From contig SKVA01000523.1 in the NCBI GenBank assembly GCA_007129695.1, positions 1 to 9,293 on the forward strand: 9,293 nucleotides of DNA, in the 5' to 3' direction. The notes beneath the pieces were generated by a model. That model made no database searches, was not told the DNA's origin, and worked only from the letters and a program-made list of their open reading frames with translations. This DNA is from Spirochaetaceae bacterium (lineage in GTDB: Bacteria; Spirochaetota; Spirochaetia; DSM-27196; SLST01). Below are positions 5,806 to 9,293 of this stretch, in pieces. Each line of letters opens with the position of its first letter. Positions within the stretch are counted from its first letter, which is position 1. Both the position numbers and the translations under genes were made by a program.

Positions 5806-6662
5806 TTGTTGAGGAATTGTGCGACCAGTGCGTTGACCACGGAACGTGGAGGCTCGACCGGGACGCGCTCGCGTCGCGATTCGATCCGGTCGCGTTCTAC
5901 CGCGCGCTGTATCAGACCGGTCAGCTCGGAGTGGAGGCGTACGGTCCCGATAACGTCGGCGAGCTGTCTGACCTGATGACCGTGATCACGTCCGAGCCGT
6001 GGGATCGGCCGCTGCGCGACGCGGGGCTGTTGCTGACGCACGAGGACCGCATCGACCTGACCGAGCGACTGGTTCGCGCGATCACCACGGCGGTCGTGCT
6101 CCACGTTCCCGAGCCCGAGACCTTCCGAGCGATGCTTCACGATGCCCGTCGGTTCGATGAGGCGCTCAGGCTCTACTGCGATACCTTTCTGCCGGAGGAT
6201 GCGGTCCAGAAACGGTGCGTCTGCGACTATCTGGGCGTTCGTGGTGTCGAGCACGATGTCCGGCGCGCGGCTGCGCTCGGCAGCACGGCCGCCGCTTACC
6301 TGCGCCAGTTGTTCATCCGTCACGTCGTGGATCTCCGGTCGCTTGCAGCGGCGCTGATGGAGATCCTCCAGACCGTCGCGCGCCACGAAGGGTACCTGCG
6401 CGCGCCGCGCATCGACGACGAGCAATCGGGAACACGGCCGAACGGGCACCCGCGCGGCGCGTCGCTGGCTGATCGGCGCGACGCGGCGCTGCGCGTGCTC
6501 GGCCTCCATGGTCGGGCCGATCATCGGGTCGACCCGCGGTCGGTCCGCGACGCCTACAGACGCCTGATGAGGCGCTACCATCCCGACGTCAACCCCAATG
6601 GTCTCGAAATGGCGAAGCGGATCACCAATGCGTACGCGGAAGTGCTCGGTTCGCTTGCGTGA
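5793..6662 (+). CDS. J-domain (DnaJ-like) protein with unassigned N-terminal region
   Basis: This is a 289-residue protein whose last 60 residues form a J domain. It has ALRVLGL (about 232-238), a helix RSVRDAYRRLMRRYHPDVNP with the essential HPD at 263-265, and a final helix ITNAYAEVL. J domains stimulate the ATPase of Hsp70 (DnaK). The Gly/Phe linker, zinc centre and substrate domains of true DnaJ are absent, so this is a class III type J protein. Residues 1-230 are mostly helical and I recognise no family. They carry a CDQC pair near the N-terminus (C10, C13, with H16), C129 and a CVC pair (C142, C144), which could bind metal or be redox-active. The start is uncertain: ATG 5793 or in-frame GTG 5781, neither with a clear ribosome site. 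The gene sits opposite to, and inside, the MoxR/VWA cluster, overlaps the VWA gene by 41 bases at its 3' end, and faces the DUF4129 gene at its 5' end. Confidence 0.85.
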   Translation: MQPLLVEELCDQCVDHGTWRLDRDALASRFDPVAFYRALYQTGQLGVEAYGPDNVGELSDLMTVITSEPWDRPLRDAGLLLTHEDRIDLTERLVRAITTAVVLHVPEPETFRAMLHDARRFDEALRLYCDTFLPEDAVQKRCVCDYLGVRGVEHDVRRAAALGSTAAAYLRQLFIRHVVDLRSLAAALMEILQTVARHEGYLRAPRIDDEQSGTRPNGHPRGASLADRRDAALRVLGLHGRADHRVDPRSVRDAYRRLMRRYHPDVNPNGLEMAKRITNAYAEVLGSLA

Positions 6663-9195
6663 GTTTCCGAGCGACGATATCTGTGACGAGCAGCGCGAGC
6701 GCGAGCGCGAGCAGGATCCGCCACGCGCGGTCGCTGTAGGACAGCGACCCGGCCGATGACGAAAACACGGCAGGCGCCTGGTCGTTCGTGAGCATTTGCC
6801 CGCCGCCGACCTGCGCCGCGCGTTCAAGCAGCGCGTAGTCGGTGTCGAAGCGGGTGTACTCCTGGTTGTAGCTCACCTCGATGCCCGACGTGCGGATGCT
6901 CGATGTGGCATTGTCGATCACGCTCGCAAGATAGATGCCCTCGCCGGAGAGGTCGAACCGCGCCTGGTACGCTCCCGGGCCGACCTGATCCACCAATACG
7001 GTGAACGGCTCGCCGGCCGGTGGCTGCACGATCGCGGTGAGGTCCAGATTGTTGCGGTATGCGCCGCTCGGCGTACGTGCATCGACCTTGATCGATGCCT
7101 CGGCGGCCGTCGCCCGCGGGTCGATTTCGATCGTGGCGTGCAGCCCATCGCTCGCGGGCCGACGCTGCGCCCATCGTACCATCTGTCCTGCAAACCGCGC
7201 GAAGGCATCCCAGTCGAGCCATTCGCGCGCCCAGCGGCCGCGCAGATCCGATGTGAACGCGACGCTGCGGCCGAGTCCGTACCGCCAAGCGGCTAGGATC
7301 GGGTTGTCGCCGGGGCCGACCAGGAGTACGTCCGCCGCGGGCTTCGGGTAGGCGAGGACGAACCCCCTCAAGGGTGGAATATCGGCTTCGTCGAATCCCG
7401 CAAGGATTGATCCGCCCGTCGCGATCGACGGGACGAACACCTCCTCGACGACCATGTTCCGGCTCACGATGCTCGTCTCGTCTGCGAAGATCCGTGGGAC
7501 GTCCGCCGCGCTCCCTGCGTGGTAGCTCCTGCCGCCGCCGGCTTCGGCTATCGTACGCATGAGTTGCCGGTCGGCGCTTGCTCCGACCGATACCGTCGAT
7601 ACGGTGATCGACCGCTCGGTGAGCTCGCTCACGAGCGGTGTGAGGTCGCCGTCGCTTGTCAGCCCGTCAGAGAGCACAATGACGTGTCGCGTCACCGTCT
7701 CCTCGACAGCGAGCGCGCCGATCGCTTCGCGAAGCGCGGGGCCGAGCACCGTCCCGCCTCCCGGCTCGAGCCGGATGAGATCCCGCACGATCGCGTCGCG
7801 CTCACCGGCCTGCCTCATCGGGACCGTCCATTCTGCGTCAGCGTCGAACGCGATCACACCGACGCGATGGAACGGGTTCATGATCTCGAGCGCCGATACG
7901 ACGGCTTCCTTCACCAGGTCGAGCCGGGTGACTCCCGACACCTCGATCGCACCCATGCTGCCCGACTTGTCGATCACGAACAGCATCGACACCGACGGTA
8001 TCTTCATCGTCGACGTCGCGTCCATGTCGAGCGGTAGCAGTCGCTCGAGCGGGGTCGCGAACCATCCGCCCGCTCCGAAGCTGCGATCCCCGCCGATCGC
8101 AATGAGCCCTCCGCCTGTGTCGCGCACGTAGCGCTCGAGCGACTGCATACGCGCGATCGAAAGATCGTACGCCGGGATGTTGTCCAGTATCACCAAGTCG
8201 TACGCGAGTAGCGACTGCACATCGCCGGGTAGTTCCTCGGCGGTGACCACCGTCGTGCGAAGATTCTGCGCGCGCAGCGCGGCCACGTAGGGTCGCGACG
8301 GGTCGCCGGCGACGTAGAGTACGCGCGACTCGTCGGTGACGCTGACCACGGCGGTTGCCTCGTTGTTCTCAAGGATCGTGTCGCGCGGAGCGTCGACGCG
8401 GACGGTGTAGCGCCGGATGCCAGGTTCGTCGAATCGGCCCTGGAACGCGATGACGTTATCGCCACTCCCGAGCGTGACGCGCTCCTCACCGAAGTACGAC
8501 CCGTCCCGCAGTACCACGACGTCCGCCGGCGTTGGATCGGCAGCGAAGATGACCGCGGCGAACTCGTGGGTCTCTCCGACCCGCACCACCGGCGGTGCAT
8601 CGACTCTTCGCACAAAGACTTCACCGTCGGACGCGAATGCACGAAGAGGTACGGTATGGAGTCGCACCCCCGCGCGTGCTGCTACACGCGCTACGCGTAG
8701 CAGGTCACCGCGGTTCTCCAATCCGTCGCTGAGAAGCACGATCGAGCGGTCCCGACCTGCGTCGAGCAGCGACAGTCCGCGAACGACTCCGTCGGCAAGC
8801 GCCGACGCGCCGGCGTCGACTCGTGCGTTCGTGGTCATCCCCGACAGGCCCGTCTGCAGCGACCGCTCCACTGCCGCGTCACCCGCAACCAGCACGATAG
8901 CGGCGCGGTCGACGTCTTCAGCCGCCGCGAGCGCGCGCTCGACGAAGTCCTCCGCCTGCCTGCGTCCGACCGGAGCGACGCTGTCGGAAACGTCGATTAC
9001 GAAAACGACATCCACACCGACCGATTCTTCGCGCAGCTGCGGCCCCGCGGCCGCTATCGCGAGCGCCATGACCGTCGCGACCCGAAGCAGCAGCGCGATC
9101 AGCGTGCGCCGCGACCGGCCGCGCCCAGGCGACAGTGCGATCACGACCGGAACGACCAGAATCAGTGCGAGTGCCCACGGGTACGCGAATCTCAT
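6622..9195 (-). CDS. membrane-anchored double-VWA protein with glutamine-amidotransferase-like domain
   Basis: This large protein (857 aa) is of the BatA/VWA-glutamine-amidotransferase type. Order of parts: two N-terminal membrane helices (about 4-22 and 32-51). VWA domain 1 follows, at about 61-190, with metal-site DVSDS (D68, S70, S72) and SDG near 156-158. A beta-sandwich-like stretch comes next, then a class I glutamine-amidotransferase-like fold at about 291-378 ending GGLIAIGGDRSFGAGGW. That fold has no Cys nucleophile and is probably non-catalytic. VWA domain 2 spans about 403-570 with an intact DKSGSMG (D409, S411, S413), T482 and SDG at 509-511. A beta-rich region and a final helix at about 824-843 complete it. 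Both VWA domains would face the periplasm or exterior and could bind metal and partner proteins. ATG 9195 is chosen because it overlaps the upstream stop as ATGA; ATG 9222 would extend into the upstream gene. It is a likely partner of the MoxR ATPase. Confidence 0.93.
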   Translation of the reverse strand: MRFAYPWALALILVVPVVIALSPGRGRSRRTLIALLLRVATVMALAIAAAGPQLREESVGVDVVFVIDVSDSVAPVGRRQAEDFVERALAAAEDVDRAAIVLVAGDAAVERSLQTGLSGMTTNARVDAGASALADGVVRGLSLLDAGRDRSIVLLSDGLENRGDLLRVARVAARAGVRLHTVPLRAFASDGEVFVRRVDAPPVVRVGETHEFAAVIFAADPTPADVVVLRDGSYFGEERVTLGSGDNVIAFQGRFDEPGIRRYTVRVDAPRDTILENNEATAVVSVTDESRVLYVAGDPSRPYVAALRAQNLRTTVVTAEELPGDVQSLLAYDLVILDNIPAYDLSIARMQSLERYVRDTGGGLIAIGGDRSFGAGGWFATPLERLLPLDMDATSTMKIPSVSMLFVIDKSGSMGAIEVSGVTRLDLVKEAVVSALEIMNPFHRVGVIAFDADAEWTVPMRQAGERDAIVRDLIRLEPGGGTVLGPALREAIGALAVEETVTRHVIVLSDGLTSDGDLTPLVSELTERSITVSTVSVGASADRQLMRTIAEAGGGRSYHAGSAADVPRIFADETSIVSRNMVVEEVFVPSIATGGSILAGFDEADIPPLRGFVLAYPKPAADVLLVGPGDNPILAAWRYGLGRSVAFTSDLRGRWAREWLDWDAFARFAGQMVRWAQRRPASDGLHATIEIDPRATAAEASIKVDARTPSGAYRNNLDLTAIVQPPAGEPFTVLVDQVGPGAYQARFDLSGEGIYLASVIDNATSSIRTSGIEVSYNQEYTRFDTDYALLERAAQVGGGQMLTNDQAPAVFSSSAGSLSYSDRAWRILLALALALLVTDIVARKLTQANRALPRTHW
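6693..6712 (-). repeat. GCGCGA hexamer repeat inside the C-terminal membrane helix codons
   Basis: GCGCGA is repeated 3.3 times on the + strand (6693-6712). On the minus strand it encodes alternating Leu and Ala (ALALAL) in the last membrane helix of the VWA protein. Copy-number change would keep the reading frame and alter helix length by two residues. It is a low-complexity coding repeat with no other sign of function. Confidence 0.6.
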
Positions 9196-9293
9196 CGGTA
9201 CCGCCGCAGCCAGTGCCACCATTCGACGGCGAGCGCGACCACCGCAAGCACCGTGACCAGGTGCCAGATCGGATAGCGCTCTGTTGGATCTCC
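9192..9293 (-). CDS. C-terminal end of a membrane protein, probably a BatA-like VWA paralogue (cut by window)
   Basis: Reading the minus strand from the right edge, 33 codons are open and end in TGA at 9192-9194. The stop overlaps the start of the double-VWA gene as ATGA, which fixes the frame. The visible residues begin GDPTERYPIWHLVTVL, run through one hydrophobic helix and finish with EWWHWLRRYR. A final helix followed by Trp and basic residues is the usual ending of BatA-type and related VWA membrane proteins, which are often encoded just before a VWA/glutamine-amidotransferase-like protein. The family assignment rests on this ending and the context only. That it is coding is well supported by the frame, the hydrophobicity and the coupling to the next start. 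Confidence 0.7.
   Translation of the reverse strand, partial: GDPTERYPIWHLVTVLAVVALAVEWWHWLRRYR

Noticed and set aside
6644..6672. GCTCGG / CCGAGC inverted repeat near the J-domain stop as a terminator
   Set aside because: Six pairs around a 17-base loop and no T-run; not convincing as an intrinsic terminator.
5772..6827. Minus-strand open frame of 351 codons covering the J-domain gene
   Set aside because: It would fill the gap in the minus-strand operon, but its Arg-rich sequence shows no motif, whereas the + strand encodes an intact J domain with HPD.
8417..9256. Long + strand open frame (279 codons) opposite the double-VWA gene
   Set aside because: Ser/Thr/Arg/Ala-rich, low-complexity translation with no domain; it is the antisense shadow of a gene with clear VWA motifs, common in high-GC DNA.
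1633..9293. A MoxR/VWA conflict (defence) system
   Set aside because: Published MoxR-vWA ternary conflict systems carry toxin or effector domains and protease partners. Here all partners are membrane-type DUF58, DUF4129 and BatA-like proteins, no nuclease or toxin is visible, and there are no mobile-element genes or tRNA genes nearby.

Overview
This window is a densely coding stretch of high-GC bacterial DNA. I see ten coding sequences and no gene-free stretch longer than about 20 bases. The genes use ATG and GTG starts, some with clear Shine-Dalgarno sequences, and are packed with 1- to 4-base overlaps. The DusA-type tRNA dihydrouridine synthase and the BatA-like VWA proteins indicate Bacteria. 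I cannot name the phylum from sequence alone. The proteins lack the strong acidic bias of haloarchaea, although haloarchaea carry a similar MoxR/DUF58/DUF4129 gene order.

Layout, left to right. (1) On the + strand, a 5'-truncated dusA gene (1-941) overlaps a class I SAM-dependent methyltransferase gene (919-1728). (2) The minus strand, read from the right edge, carries an envelope-type MoxR/VWA cluster. It starts with the last 33 codons of a membrane protein cut by the window edge (9192-9293). Next comes a large double-VWA protein with a glutamine-amidotransferase-like domain and three membrane anchors (6622-9195). After that are a DUF4129 membrane protein (4882-5772), a small single-pass membrane protein (4445-4885), a MoxR AAA+ ATPase (3488-4441), a DUF58 protein (2220-3488) and a multi-pass membrane protein (1633-2223). 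(3) A + strand gene (5793-6662) interrupts this cluster. It encodes a protein with a long unassigned N-terminal region, cysteine pairs and a C-terminal J domain.

The minus-strand genes are joined by ATGA overlaps (at 9192-9195, 4882-4885 and 2220-2223), a TGATG overlap (3486-3490) and a 3-base gap (4442-4444). This points to translational coupling within two blocks: 9293 to 6622, and 5772 to 1633. The likely joint function is inferred from the families. A MoxR ATPase would act on membrane-anchored VWA and DUF58 partners to assemble or remodel envelope proteins or protein complexes. The J-domain protein could add an Hsp70 (DnaK) link, but only its position supports that.

The gene ends are unusually compressed. 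Two convergent pairs overlap tail-to-tail (96 bases at 1633-1728 and 41 bases at 6622-6662). The divergent pair DUF4129/J-domain has its start codons only about 5 to 20 bases apart.
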